From the NCBI GenBank assembly GCA_910587655.1, contig CAJUND010000027.1, positions 1 to 44,061 of the forward strand: DNA of 44,061 nt, read 5' to 3'. The notes below the pieces were generated by a model. That model had not been told where the DNA came from, made no database searches, and saw only the letters and a program-made list of their open reading frames with translations. How positions within the stretch are numbered: position 1 is the first letter of the stretch; every line of letters begins with the position of its first letter. The position numbers and the translations under genes were made by a program. This DNA is from an uncultured Agathobacter sp. Lineage in GTDB: Bacteria > Bacillota > Clostridia > Lachnospirales > Lachnospiraceae. Positions 17,135 to 25,537 of this stretch are shown piece after piece.

Positions 17135-18874
17135 TTACGCCTCCTTTCTCTGGCTTTGCTCCATATTTCCATACTGTGAAAGATAAGTCTCATAGTAAAG
17201 CCCCTTTTTCGCAAGAAGCTCTTCATGGACTCCTTTTTCCACAATTTCCCCGTTGTCCAGTACAATAATTTCATCTGCATTTTTTACTGAACTGATCCGG
17301 TGTGCAATAATGATTTTTGTGGTATCTGAAAGCTCGTTTAATGTCTGCTGGATTAAGTGTTCCGTTTCCATATCCAGGGCAGAGGTGGAGTCATCCAGTA
17401 CAAGAACCGGATTTTTCTTTGCAAGGGCGCGCGCAATACTGATACGCTGCTTCTGCCCTCCGGAAAGTCCCACGCCCCGTTCCCCGATTACAGTATCGTA
17501 CTGTTTATCCATGCGTTCAATGAATTCGCTTGCCTGTGCGTCTTTTGATGCTTTCTTCACCCGCCTGAGGTCAACCTCCTCGCGTTTTCCGAGCCTGACA
17601 TTTTCTGTGATGGTGTCCGAAAAAAGAAACACATCCTGCATGACAAGGGAAATACTGCTTCTGATCTGTGCCAGCGTTAAATCCCTGATGTCAACATCAT
17701 CCAGATAAACATTACCGTCTGTCGCATCATAAAGTCTCTGCAGCAGATGGATCATGGAGGTTTTCCCCGCGCCCGTTGCGCCCATGATTCCAAGTGTTTT
17801 TCCAGGTTCAATGCAGAAACTGATATCATGAAGTATTTCGTAGTTGTCCGCTTTATGGAAGCCGACATGGGAAAATTCGATTTTTCCTTTTACGCTGTCC
17901 AGGACAACCGGATGTTCCGGTTCCGTGATGGAAGGCTTTTCGGAATAAATTTTTTTCAGTTTTTTACTGGAAGCCACAGCGGAGGAAAAGCTGTTTGTCA
18001 GCCATCCGAGCATTTCCATCGGCCACACGATATTCGAGGAATATTCCACGAATGCGCTCAGCTCTCCAAGTGTCATGGACTTTTGTATCGTCATGTATCC
18101 GCCGAGCATCAGTGTAATAAGCGGCAGGATTTTCGTGATGACAGAAAAATACGGATAGTATTTTACAAATACCTTCGACTGCTTCATGTTCAGGTCATAG
18201 TATTTTTTATTATGTTTTAAAAACTTGTTAATCTCGAATTTTTCCCGTGCAAAAGCCTTAACGGTACGGACGCCGGCAAGATTTTCCTCGGCAACCGTAT
18301 TGAGTACAGCATTCTCCTCGCTGATTTCCTCATATACCACGCCGAGCTTTCTCTCCATGATTACGGCAATCATGCCGCAGGCAATCATGGCGGCGGTGGG
18401 AAGCAGTGCAAGCTTCCAGTTCAGATGGTACATGAAATACAGTACAATCAGGGTATGTACGATAACCTCGATAATCAGCATACTGACGTAACCAAGCGCA
18501 TCCCAGATGCGGTCAATGTCGTCCTTGATGCGCGCCATCAGTTCCCCTGTGTTGGTGCGGTCGAAAAAATCGGCGCTTAGGCCCTGCACATGGGTAAAAA
18601 GGTCTTTCCGCATCTTTCCGCTGATGGAGGAGGCTGCGCTGTCAAACAGGTATTCCTTCGTATACTGGAATATGCACCTGCCTGCTCCGATACCAAAGAT
18701 TCCAAGCAGGAAAAATTTTAATTTTTCTGTTTTGCCGCCTACGATTACCTCGTCCACAATCCCTTTGGTGAGCTGCGGGGCACAGAGGTCGAGGGTAACG
18801 GAAGCCAGCAGGGAAAGCACTGCAAACAGGTATGTAAATCTGCGTTCCCGGATGTAACTGGATATTTTTTTCAT
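17135..18874 (-). CDS. ABC multidrug exporter half-transporter, degenerate subunit
   Basis: This 579-aa half-transporter is the first gene of the exporter operon. Six N-terminal membrane helices are followed by an ABC domain with Walker A GATGAGKTS, canonical signature LSGGQKQR and H-loop IAHRI. The Walker B end is LVLDDSTS: Asp replaces the catalytic Glu. This is the pattern of the non-catalytic site in heterodimeric exporters (TM287, BmrC). Together with the consensus Glu and altered signature in the neighbouring subunit it predicts an asymmetric pair. Upstream lie a leader ORF and a transcription terminator. Confidence 0.92.
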   Translation of the reverse strand: MKKISSYIRERRFTYLFAVLSLLASVTLDLCAPQLTKGIVDEVIVGGKTEKLKFFLLGIFGIGAGRCIFQYTKEYLFDSAASSISGKMRKDLFTHVQGLSADFFDRTNTGELMARIKDDIDRIWDALGYVSMLIIEVIVHTLIVLYFMYHLNWKLALLPTAAMIACGMIAVIMERKLGVVYEEISEENAVLNTVAEENLAGVRTVKAFAREKFEINKFLKHNKKYYDLNMKQSKVFVKYYPYFSVITKILPLITLMLGGYMTIQKSMTLGELSAFVEYSSNIVWPMEMLGWLTNSFSSAVASSKKLKKIYSEKPSITEPEHPVVLDSVKGKIEFSHVGFHKADNYEILHDISFCIEPGKTLGIMGATGAGKTSMIHLLQRLYDATDGNVYLDDVDIRDLTLAQIRSSISLVMQDVFLFSDTITENVRLGKREEVDLRRVKKASKDAQASEFIERMDKQYDTVIGERGVGLSGGQKQRISIARALAKKNPVLVLDDSTSALDMETEHLIQQTLNELSDTTKIIIAHRISSVKNADEIIVLDNGEIVEKGVHEELLAKKGLYYETYLSQYGNMEQSQRKEA

Positions 18875-18928
18875 GTCGGTTTACTCCCATCTGCCTGGAT
18901 TAACAGGCGTTTTTCCTTATTTTTGCAT

Positions 18929-18956
18929 AAAAAAAAACCGTGGTAAAATACCACGG
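18929..18956 (-). terminator. intrinsic terminator in the ABC operon leader (attenuator)
   Basis: On the minus strand CCGTGGTA and TACCACGG pair perfectly around a 3-nt loop, followed by nine T. It lies between the leader ORF and the first transporter gene, 55 bp upstream of its ATG, so transcription must read through it for the exporter to be made. That placement is diagnostic of attenuation. Confidence 0.88.
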
Positions 18957-18989
18957 CTGAAACTGAGCGAATAAATAAAACAGCAGGAT

Positions 18990-19097
18990 TTATTTCACTG
19001 GATGCTGTATGGGTAAAAATAGCACGGAGGTAATTTTACAGAATAATCGGTTTTGGGTTGTGGGTCTTTTGTTTAAATGTAATGATATATTTAACAT
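18990..19097 (-). CDS. 35-aa leader peptide of the ABC exporter operon
   Basis: On the minus strand ATG 19097 follows an excellent AAAGGAGG site and a sigma-A promoter. The 35-codon product (MLNISLHLNKRPTTQNRLFC at its start) has no family features, and its stop codon is 33 bases before the terminator hairpin. The ribosome binding site GGAGGTAA has an exact 8-nt complement inside the peptide's own coding region (plus-strand 19026-19033), so the leader can fold on itself unless a ribosome is present. This matches the bmrB leader upstream of bmrCD, where stalled ribosomes prevent termination. Function is inferred from layout. Confidence 0.72.
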   Translation of the reverse strand: MLNISLHLNKRPTTQNRLFCKITSVLFLPIQHPVK

Positions 19098-19137
19098 CTG
19101 CGTTACCTCCTTTGGATTTTTAACAAAGCGTAAGAGT

Positions 19138-19166
19138 ATACTACAATGTATTTTTACATCTGTCAA
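19138..19166 (-). promoter_or_regulatory. sigma-A promoter of the ABC exporter leader
   Basis: On the minus strand, perfect TTGACA is followed after 17 bp by TAGTAT. Transcription would start about 25-35 bases upstream of the leader peptide ribosome binding site. Confidence 0.8.
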
Positions 19167-19345
19167 CAGAAATTTTGGAAATTTTTATCCATTGTTCATT
19201 CCATGCATGCCAGAGCCGGAATGGTCTTACAAAACTGTAAGCTGTATGTAAGCCGGTGAAATGGCGGCAGGGCTGTAATACGTGTTATCATTTATGAAAA
19301 CCAGTAACCGCTGGATAAAAGTTTCAGAAACGGAGGGAGCACAGA

Positions 19346-19522
19346 ATGAAAACAAGAAAAACTGCAGGGAAAAGAATCGCTGTATTTGCTGCCGTATCAG
19401 CAGCGGCTCTGTTTGTGGTATTTAAGTACCGGGAAATCAAAGCATGGCGCAGTATAAGAGCGGTGTCATATAAAGGGCTGTCGGAGGATACGGCGATACC
19501 GCGGCGGGAAAAATACATGTAA
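19346..19522 (+). CDS. 58-aa small membrane protein
   Basis: ATG 19346 has a CGGAGGG site eight bases upstream. The product has a basic N-terminus, one hydrophobic helix (about residues 11-25, rich in Ala and Val), then a basic, soluble C-terminal half. It is probably a single-pass membrane protein or an uncleaved signal anchor. No family recognised. It stands alone between the divergent ABC leader promoter and the GH5 gene. Confidence 0.6.
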   Translation: MKTRKTAGKRIAVFAAVSAAALFVVFKYREIKAWRSIRAVSYKGLSEDTAIPRREKYM

Positions 19523-19603
19523 GAAATCACGGATGCCGGACAGAAGTAAAAAAATTAAGGTATTATATCTCTAAAATTTAGGATACTGGAAAAAACCTCC
19601 TGC

Positions 19604-19612
19604 TGTTATAAT
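19604..19612 (+). promoter_or_regulatory. extended -10 promoter of the GH5 gene
   Basis: TGTTATAAT gives a perfect -10 with the TGn extension, 58 bp upstream of the GH5 start. The -35 position holds only TACTGG, so the extended -10 probably carries recognition. A short GCGGT/ACCGC hairpin lies in the leader before the AAGGAGGG ribosome binding site. Confidence 0.55.
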
Positions 19613-19669
19613 TACTGAAAACAGCGGTTCCCACAGTGGATACCGCCAGTAAAAAGGAGGGTTTTATTA

Positions 19670-21472
19670 ATGTTATCAGGTAAGATGAAAAAGCTGGCTG
19701 CCGGTTTACTGGCCGCAGCAATGGTAGTTACCACCGGGGCATTTAGCGCACAGCCGGCAGAGGCGGCAGAGACAAAGACAGCTTCTGTTAAGTATGTGGA
19801 AAAAATGGGCAGCGGCTGGAACCTTGGAAACACATTTGACGGTTTTGTGGACGTGGACGACGAAAGCGAGCCGGACAAGGGTGAAGTATCATGGGGGAAT
19901 CCAAAGGTCACAAAGAAGCTGATTCAGGCAATAAAGAAGAAAGTCTACAAGAGTATCCGTATGCCGCTGACACTGTTCCGCCGTTACGAGGAAAAGGACG
20001 GTAAGGCTGTCATTAACAAGGACTTTCTTGCACGTTACCATGAGGTCGTGGACTGGGCAGTGGACGAAGGCCTGTATGTCATGATTAATATCCACCATGA
20101 TTCATGGAAGTGGATGAACAGCTGGGACGGAAAGGAAGAATCCAGAGAATATATCCGTTTTACCCAGTTATGGGAGCAGCTTGCAGACGAATTTAAGGAT
20201 GATTCGGACAAGGTATGCTTTGAAACTCTCAATGAGCCGCAGTTCAATGAGGGAACGGATGAAGAAAAGCAGGCAAAGCTTGACAAGGTAAACCAGGCAG
20301 CTTACGACATGATCCGTAAGAGCGGCGGAAAGAACGACAAGCGTATGATTATTCTCCCGACCATCAATACGGGCTGTGAGCAGGTGAAGCTGGATGCGCT
20401 TTACAACTACATAAAGGGACTGAATGACAAAAATGTGGTTGCCACGGTACATTATTATTCTGAGTGGGTATACTCTGCAAACCTTGGAACCACGGGCCTT
20501 GACGATGAACTCTGGAAGGATGACAACGGAAAATCCTACACACCAAGAATGGCAGCTGACGATGTGTTTGCAAGAATCAAATCGACCTTTACCGACAATG
20601 GAATCGGCGTAATCATCGGCGAGTGGGGACTTCTTGGATATGATGCCGGAGATAATGTTCTTCAGAGCGGTGAGGAATTAAAGTATTACGAGTACATGAA
20701 TTACAAGGCAAACAAAAATGCCGGCGTTTCCCTGATGTTCTGGGATAACGGCTCCGGAATTGACAGAAATTCCAGGAACTGTTCATGGAAAAAGCCGCTG
20801 GTTGGAAAGGTGCTGGAGGCATCCTTAAAGGGACGTTCTTCCTATGCAGCGGGGCTTGACACCGTTTATTTCAGCAAAAAGCCGGCAGGCAGCGTAAAGA
20901 TTAAGCTTGCCTTAAACGGAAACAAGTTTAAGAGCATCAGGGGTCTGAAAAAGAATAAGGATTATACCTACAATTCAAAAACAAAGACCATTACCTTAAA
21001 GAAGGCTTATGTGCAGAAGCTCTATAAAAAGATGGGCAAGAAATACGGGCAGATGGCAGACCTGCAGATAAAATTCAGTTCCGGCGCAGACTGGCATGAA
21101 TACCTGGTTAAGAATGCAGCACCGACAGTAACGAAAAAGGCGGAAGGAACTACGGCTGACGGTATTGTAATTCCGGTAAACTTTAAGGGAAGTGAGGTAA
21201 GACGTATCACTGCCTGTGAAGGCGAAAACAGGGTTGGTCCAAACTCTGGCTGGAGAGTATGGCTGCAGAGAGGTCCGTATGTGGACAAGGGAGGCACATG
21301 GGATGCAGACGAAGCAAAAGGCACTCTGACGATTACAAGTGCATTTTTCAATGATGAATCCGTGGCAGACGGCATAATTGAATTAAAGGTTGAATGCTAC
21401 GACGGTAAAATCTTTTCTGTTTACCTGAACAAGACGGGAGAAACAGTTGCAGAGGATCCGAAGCTTAAATAA
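19670..21472 (+). CDS. secreted GH5 endoglucanase/xyloglucanase with CBM_X2 and CBM46-like modules
   Basis: This 600-aa secreted enzyme starts with a Sec signal peptide cleaved near AEAAE (about residue 33). The GH5 barrel opens with GSGWNLGNTFDGF (48-60), has IHHD at 141-144, acid/base Glu189 in LNEP and nucleophile Glu318 in IIGEWG. The barrel is followed by an Ig-like CBM_X2 module (about 398-490) and a C-terminal beta module (about 493-594) resembling CBM46. GH5 subfamily 4-CBM_X2-CBM46 is a known layout in which the CBM46 helps bind xyloglucan, which fits the GH31/GH3/GH42 genes downstream. Codon use is biased to AAG for Lys, unlike neighbours, consistent with high expression. No anchor or dockerin is visible. 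Confidence 0.88.
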   Translation: MLSGKMKKLAAGLLAAAMVVTTGAFSAQPAEAAETKTASVKYVEKMGSGWNLGNTFDGFVDVDDESEPDKGEVSWGNPKVTKKLIQAIKKKVYKSIRMPLTLFRRYEEKDGKAVINKDFLARYHEVVDWAVDEGLYVMINIHHDSWKWMNSWDGKEESREYIRFTQLWEQLADEFKDDSDKVCFETLNEPQFNEGTDEEKQAKLDKVNQAAYDMIRKSGGKNDKRMIILPTINTGCEQVKLDALYNYIKGLNDKNVVATVHYYSEWVYSANLGTTGLDDELWKDDNGKSYTPRMAADDVFARIKSTFTDNGIGVIIGEWGLLGYDAGDNVLQSGEELKYYEYMNYKANKNAGVSLMFWDNGSGIDRNSRNCSWKKPLVGKVLEASLKGRSSYAAGLDTVYFSKKPAGSVKIKLALNGNKFKSIRGLKKNKDYTYNSKTKTITLKKAYVQKLYKKMGKKYGQMADLQIKFSSGADWHEYLVKNAAPTVTKKAEGTTADGIVIPVNFKGSEVRRITACEGENRVGPNSGWRVWLQRGPYVDKGGTWDADEAKGTLTITSAFFNDESVADGIIELKVECYDGKIFSVYLNKTGETVAEDPKLK

Positions 21473-21482
21473 TATTTATACA

Positions 21483-21531
21483 CCCCTCTGGTCAGTCCTG
21501 TGATAAAGGACTGATACAGGCGGGGGTTTTT
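21483..21531 (+). terminator. intrinsic terminator after GH5
   Basis: An inner TCAGTCC/GGACTGA stem is enclosed by CCCC/GGGG, followed by five T. It begins 11 bp after the stop codon. Confidence 0.85.
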
Positions 21532-21692
21532 ATTTGGAATATTTTTTCCCGTAACGGATGAATATATATAAATAGTTGAAAAAAATACAGGTATAATGTC
21601 AAAATAGTAAGGTGGCGGCTGACAGGAAAAAACAGTATAATTATTCTCAGGTTAAGGATTTTGCTTATAAATATAAATGACAAGAGGTTTTT

Positions 21693-23477
21693 ATGAAAAA
21701 ACACGTATTGAAGAAAACCACCAGTATTTTATTATCTCTTGCAGTGACAGCAGGCATGGCTGCCGGCTGTGCGGATGGAAGCGGGAAGCAGGACGGGACG
21801 GAAGCTGCGCCTGAAAAGAAGGAAAACGGCAGCGCGCACGGCGGACCATATGAAGAGGAGCTTACGATTGATGTATTTGACAGTCAGGCTAATTTTCAGG
21901 GTGAGCAGACCGGATGGTTTGCAAAAGTCGTGAAAGACAAATTCAATATGAGGCTGAACATCATTGCCCCAAATATTGTCGGCGGCGGTGATACCCTGTA
22001 CCTGACACGGACGGCAGCAGGAAATCTTGGCGACCTGATTATTACTAATGCGGATAACGGACGGCTGAAGGAACTTGTGAGTGCAGATTTTGTACTTGAT
22101 ATGTCCCCGTATCTGGATGGGTGTGATACGCTGGGCAGGCATAAAGATGCGATTGCTGATGCAACGGCGCTTGCAGGAACTGACGGCGTCTGGGCTGTTC
22201 CAAGTGAAATTTCAAACCAGTCTGCCACAGAGCCGTGCGACGCCACGGAGCCGACCAATGCACCATCCGTCCGCTGGGATATTTATAAAAAAATCGGATA
22301 CCCTGAGATTGGGACGCTGGAGGATATGGTTGCAGTTCTCTCTGATATGCAGAGTGCGGCAAAAAAGTCAGATACCGGAAAAAGGGTATATGCGTTTTCG
22401 CTTTTTAAGGACTGGGATACAGACATTATGCAGAACGCCGGTGCAATCAGCGCGCTTTACGGATACGAGTCCCAGGGGTTTTGCATGGTAAAGGATGACG
22501 GGACGGAGATTCAGTCGGTTACCGATTTGGACGGAATTTATGTAAGGGCATTAAGGTTTTTGTTTCAGGCAAATCAGGAGGGACTGGTAGACCCGGAATC
22601 CACGACACAGAATTTTGACAGTATGACAGCAAAATACAAAGATGGTGCGGTGTTATATTCCCTGTGGCCGTGGCTCGGCAGAGGGCAGTACAATACTTCA
22701 GCACATACGGCGGAGGGAAAAGGTTTTGCAACAGTGGTTATTAACGACATGGAATGTGCAACCTACGGATCCATGCCAAAGGGAAAACTTAGTACGTGCA
22801 TTATGATCGGGAGCAGGACAAAGGATCCGCAGCGTCTGGTGGATTTTATTGACTGGCTGTATTCACCTGAAGGCGTAAAGATGGGAGGCGCAGCTGCTGG
22901 AGGAATATGCGGACCCGAGGGGCTGACATGGAAGATGGGAGAAGACGGAGAACCAAAACTGACTGAATTTGGTGAAAAGGCATTTATTGAGCAGCTGGAA
23001 GAACTGTATGTTCCAAAAGAATGGGGGACAGGTACGTGGGCTGACGGTGTTTCCGCATTAAACTACAAGGCGGTCGGTGTTGCTGATGTGGATGAATCAA
23101 ACGGCATATGCTATAACTACCTAAAATGGGATGATTACCAGAAAAAGGCATCCACGAAGCTGTCCGAGGACTGGTCCGCGCATTATGGAGGGCAAACAAC
23201 ACTTGATTATTTAAAAGAAAACGGAATGCTTGTTGTAAGACCCGGTTCCAACTACGCAGCACCGGAGTATGAAGAAGATATCCAGACAATCAAAGAGCAC
23301 TGCAGGGCAGTTATTCTTACAAATTCATGGAAGATGATATTTGCTGAGGATGAAGCAGAGTTTGAGCGGCTCTTAAAGGATATGCAGGATACCGTAAACG
23401 GACTTGGTTATGAGCAGGTACTTGAGGTTGACATGCAAAACGCAAAAGACCGTTTTGCAGCAGAAGCTTCAAAATAA
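21693..23477 (+). CDS. extracellular solute-binding lipoprotein (ABC sugar uptake)
   Basis: This 594-aa lipoprotein has lipobox AAGC at residues 23-26 and an acidic Gly/Glu-rich linker, then a large family-1 solute-binding fold. Features typical of oligosaccharide binders of the long LplA-like type include VDFIDWLYSPEGVKMGG (about 387-403) and the preceding IMIGSRTKDPQR. It would deliver oligosaccharides, by context xyloglucan fragments, to a permease pair. No permease genes follow: it is closed by a terminator and faces a convergent histidine kinase gene, so the membrane subunits must be elsewhere. The start has an AAGAGG site. Only a -10-like TATAAT (21592) is seen upstream, without a good -35. 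Confidence 0.88.
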   Translation: MKKHVLKKTTSILLSLAVTAGMAAGCADGSGKQDGTEAAPEKKENGSAHGGPYEEELTIDVFDSQANFQGEQTGWFAKVVKDKFNMRLNIIAPNIVGGGDTLYLTRTAAGNLGDLIITNADNGRLKELVSADFVLDMSPYLDGCDTLGRHKDAIADATALAGTDGVWAVPSEISNQSATEPCDATEPTNAPSVRWDIYKKIGYPEIGTLEDMVAVLSDMQSAAKKSDTGKRVYAFSLFKDWDTDIMQNAGAISALYGYESQGFCMVKDDGTEIQSVTDLDGIYVRALRFLFQANQEGLVDPESTTQNFDSMTAKYKDGAVLYSLWPWLGRGQYNTSAHTAEGKGFATVVINDMECATYGSMPKGKLSTCIMIGSRTKDPQRLVDFIDWLYSPEGVKMGGAAAGGICGPEGLTWKMGEDGEPKLTEFGEKAFIEQLEELYVPKEWGTGTWADGVSALNYKAVGVADVDESNGICYNYLKWDDYQKKASTKLSEDWSAHYGGQTTLDYLKENGMLVVRPGSNYAAPEYEEDIQTIKEHCRAVILTNSWKMIFAEDEAEFERLLKDMQDTVNGLGYEQVLEVDMQNAKDRFAAEASK

Positions 23478-23511
23478 AATTGTTCCTTCCTTTAAACTTT
23501 CTACTATACAG

Positions 23512-23542
23512 AAAACCCCCGGTTTTATGGACCGGGGGTTTT
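23512..23542. terminator. bidirectional terminator between solute-binding protein and kinase
   Basis: AAAACCCCCGGT and ACCGGGGGTTTT are perfect inverted repeats with a 7-nt loop, flanked by A and T tracts usable from both strands, between the two convergent genes. Confidence 0.92.
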
Positions 23543-23562
23543 CCATGTATTTTCGTGGCGTT

Positions 23563-25329
23563 TCACATATCTTCATCTGCATTGATATTCTGTGCCGGAA
23601 TACGGATGGTTACAGTTGTGCCTTCATTTGGGATGCTTTCAATCCGCATTCCGAATTCATCCCCGTAGCGGAGTTTAATGCGCTGGTTAATGTTAAACAG
23701 TCCGATACTGCGGGAATCCTCCGGATTATGGTGATGGATATTGTACTGGAGTTTTTCCAGCGTTTCAGGGTCAATTCCGCATCCGTTGTCCTGTATGGTA
23801 ATCTGCAGCGTGTCGTTTTCCACGGAGATGTGAAGCTGTGCACGTCCGTCTGCTTCCACGGCTTCCAGTCCGTGCACAACTGCATTTTCAACAACAGGCT
23901 GGAGCAGGAGGGGCAGAATCTGGTAATCCTCCGGCCGGATGCCTTCATCGGTTACGATGGAAAACGTAAAGCGGTTCCCGAAACGGAGCTTTTGTATCTC
24001 ACTGTAAGTCTCAATGTAAGAAAGCTCACGGTCCAGCGTGGTGGAGTTGGTTCCGGAATTTTCAAGCACGTAATGCATGGCTTTCCCCAGCAGTTTTATG
24101 GAATGGGCAACATCCCGGTTGCCCGAAGAAAGTGACTGCATCCGTATGGTTTCAAGCGTATTGTAGAGAAAGTGCGGATTAATCTGGCTGGCAAGCACTT
24201 TATATTCCATCTGCAGCTGTTTGTTGGTAAGGAGCTGCTCATGAATCTGCGCCCGGTAAATTTCCGCCTCCTTTTCGCGGATTAATTCCACTGTGCGTTT
24301 TAAATCCGTAAAAGCATCGCTTAGTTCATCATCCCCCTTTAATTCGTCAATAATGTTATAATCCCCTTCACTTGCCTGGTGCATGGCTGTTTTTAAAATG
24401 GCAATACGCCTGCTGAATGCAAATGAAAACAGCGAAATAACAAAGACCGGAACTGCGATACTGATGAAAAGAACCAGCATATATGTCATGATAATTTTAT
24501 TGATATTACTATAAGCGTCACCGGCGCTTACACAGGTATAAATCATGTCTTTTGTTCCGTATGGACGGAAAGAAACAATCTGCGCCAGCTGCTCTTTTCC
24601 GTCAAGCTTCATGCAGCCGCTGAAAGAATAAAATTCTTTTTTTGGATTTTTCTGAAAAGGAAAATCCGTCAGCAGAAGATTCCGGTCAGTGGAATAGTAT
24701 ACCGGATTATGATTGATACTGCTTAAGATGGTGTATGAATACTGGTTCATACGGTTTTTCAGGTGGTTGTTGTCAATTTTTAACACAAGGTAGGCAGAGT
24801 GGCGGCTGGAAACTGTACCCACGCGGCGGACAAGCGTCAGTTCATAATATTCCTGCCGGATTCTTGTGGATGCTGTACTGCCCCAGTGGTTCCATGCTTT
24901 GTCACTTAAAACAGGATACCACTCCTGGTCTTTAAAAGAGGGCGTATACTGGATGTAATTATTTTCCGGGACGTTGGGATTGTCGGTATAGATTTTCAGG
25001 GAGGCAATGGATGCCGTGTTCTGCTTTAAGCGTGTCAGATCAGACGTCACATCCTGGTATCTGCTGTCCGTTACGTCAACCTCTGACTGCTGCCCGAACA
25101 GCTTCATGCATTCCTGGGTGGATATAATGGATTCCGATGAGGTATACATGGTGGTTGTGATGTCAAACAGGATGGAATTGACACGGGTGCATTCCGCGTC
25201 CAGCTGTTCATCATAATGACTTAGCATCTGGTTTCGCAGCTGTATGACAGAGACAGAGCCAACCAGAAGAATCGGCACGATGGCTGCAAAAATAAAAATC
25301 AGAAGAATTTTATTCCGCACCTTCTTCAT
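23563..25329 (-). CDS. YesM-family sensor histidine kinase
   Basis: This 588-aa membrane kinase has a first membrane helix (about 8-29), a ~240-residue extracellular sensor (dCache-like), a second helix (about 280-305), a HAMP linker, a His_kinase domain with the conserved INPHFLYNTLE block, and an HATPase with N box (VENAVVHGLE) and G box (DNGCGI). YesM kinases normally pair with an AraC-type YesN response regulator and control sugar-uptake operons. No response regulator is adjacent, so the partner is unlinked or lost. The ATG overlaps the stop of a 10-codon upstream ORF and has a poor site of its own. It is divergent from the GH31 operon. Confidence 0.92.
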   Translation of the reverse strand: MKKVRNKILLIFIFAAIVPILLVGSVSVIQLRNQMLSHYDEQLDAECTRVNSILFDITTTMYTSSESIISTQECMKLFGQQSEVDVTDSRYQDVTSDLTRLKQNTASIASLKIYTDNPNVPENNYIQYTPSFKDQEWYPVLSDKAWNHWGSTASTRIRQEYYELTLVRRVGTVSSRHSAYLVLKIDNNHLKNRMNQYSYTILSSINHNPVYYSTDRNLLLTDFPFQKNPKKEFYSFSGCMKLDGKEQLAQIVSFRPYGTKDMIYTCVSAGDAYSNINKIIMTYMLVLFISIAVPVFVISLFSFAFSRRIAILKTAMHQASEGDYNIIDELKGDDELSDAFTDLKRTVELIREKEAEIYRAQIHEQLLTNKQLQMEYKVLASQINPHFLYNTLETIRMQSLSSGNRDVAHSIKLLGKAMHYVLENSGTNSTTLDRELSYIETYSEIQKLRFGNRFTFSIVTDEGIRPEDYQILPLLLQPVVENAVVHGLEAVEADGRAQLHISVENDTLQITIQDNGCGIDPETLEKLQYNIHHHNPEDSRSIGLFNINQRIKLRYGDEFGMRIESIPNEGTTVTIRIPAQNINADEDM

Positions 25330-25358
25330 ACGGTGTGTTTTTTCCGGTGGGTACGCAT
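25326..25358 (-). CDS. 10-aa upstream ORF coupled to the kinase gene
   Basis: On the minus strand ATG 25358 has an AAGGAG site and encodes MRTHRKKHTV. Its TGA overlaps the kinase ATG in an ATGA. The kinase start has only a distant GGAA upstream, so kinase translation probably relies on ribosomes finishing this short ORF. The peptide is Arg/Lys/His rich, which might make translation sensitive to amino-acid supply, but that is speculative. Confidence 0.45.
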   Translation of the reverse strand: MRTHRKKHTV

Positions 25359-25410
25359 ACGGTTTCTCCTTCTTGTTACCATAGAAATTATTTGACTGAA
25401 ATCTATAATA

Positions 25411-25439
25411 ATTATAGTAAAACTTGTAGAAAAACTCAA
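25411..25439 (-). promoter_or_regulatory. sigma-A promoter of the kinase gene
   Basis: On the minus strand TTGAGT (25439-25434) and TATAAT (25416-25411) are 17 bp apart. The -10 lies inside a 15-bp palindrome (CTATAAT-A-ATTATAG, 25403-25417). Confidence 0.72.
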
Positions 25440-25440
25440 G

Positions 25441-25469
25441 TTGGAAGATAATTTAAGAGGGACTATACT
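25441..25469 (+). promoter_or_regulatory. sigma-A promoter of the GH31-transketolase operon
   Basis: TTGGAA and TATACT are 17 bp apart, 69 bp upstream of the GH31 ATG. The -35 overlaps the inverted repeat AACTTG-N10-CAAGTT (25421-25442), which also covers the -35 of the divergent kinase promoter: a candidate shared operator. Confidence 0.72.
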
Positions 25470-25537
25470 CAGATTAACATTTAAAGCAGAACCAGCCGGT
25501 GCCTGCTTTGCAAAATATTACTGATGGAGGGGAAAAT

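Noticed and set aside
23404..24135. 243-codon open frame antisense to the histidine kinase
   Set aside because: The kinase catalytic domains are unmistakable on the other strand; the antisense frame has no motif and crosses the terminator at 23512.
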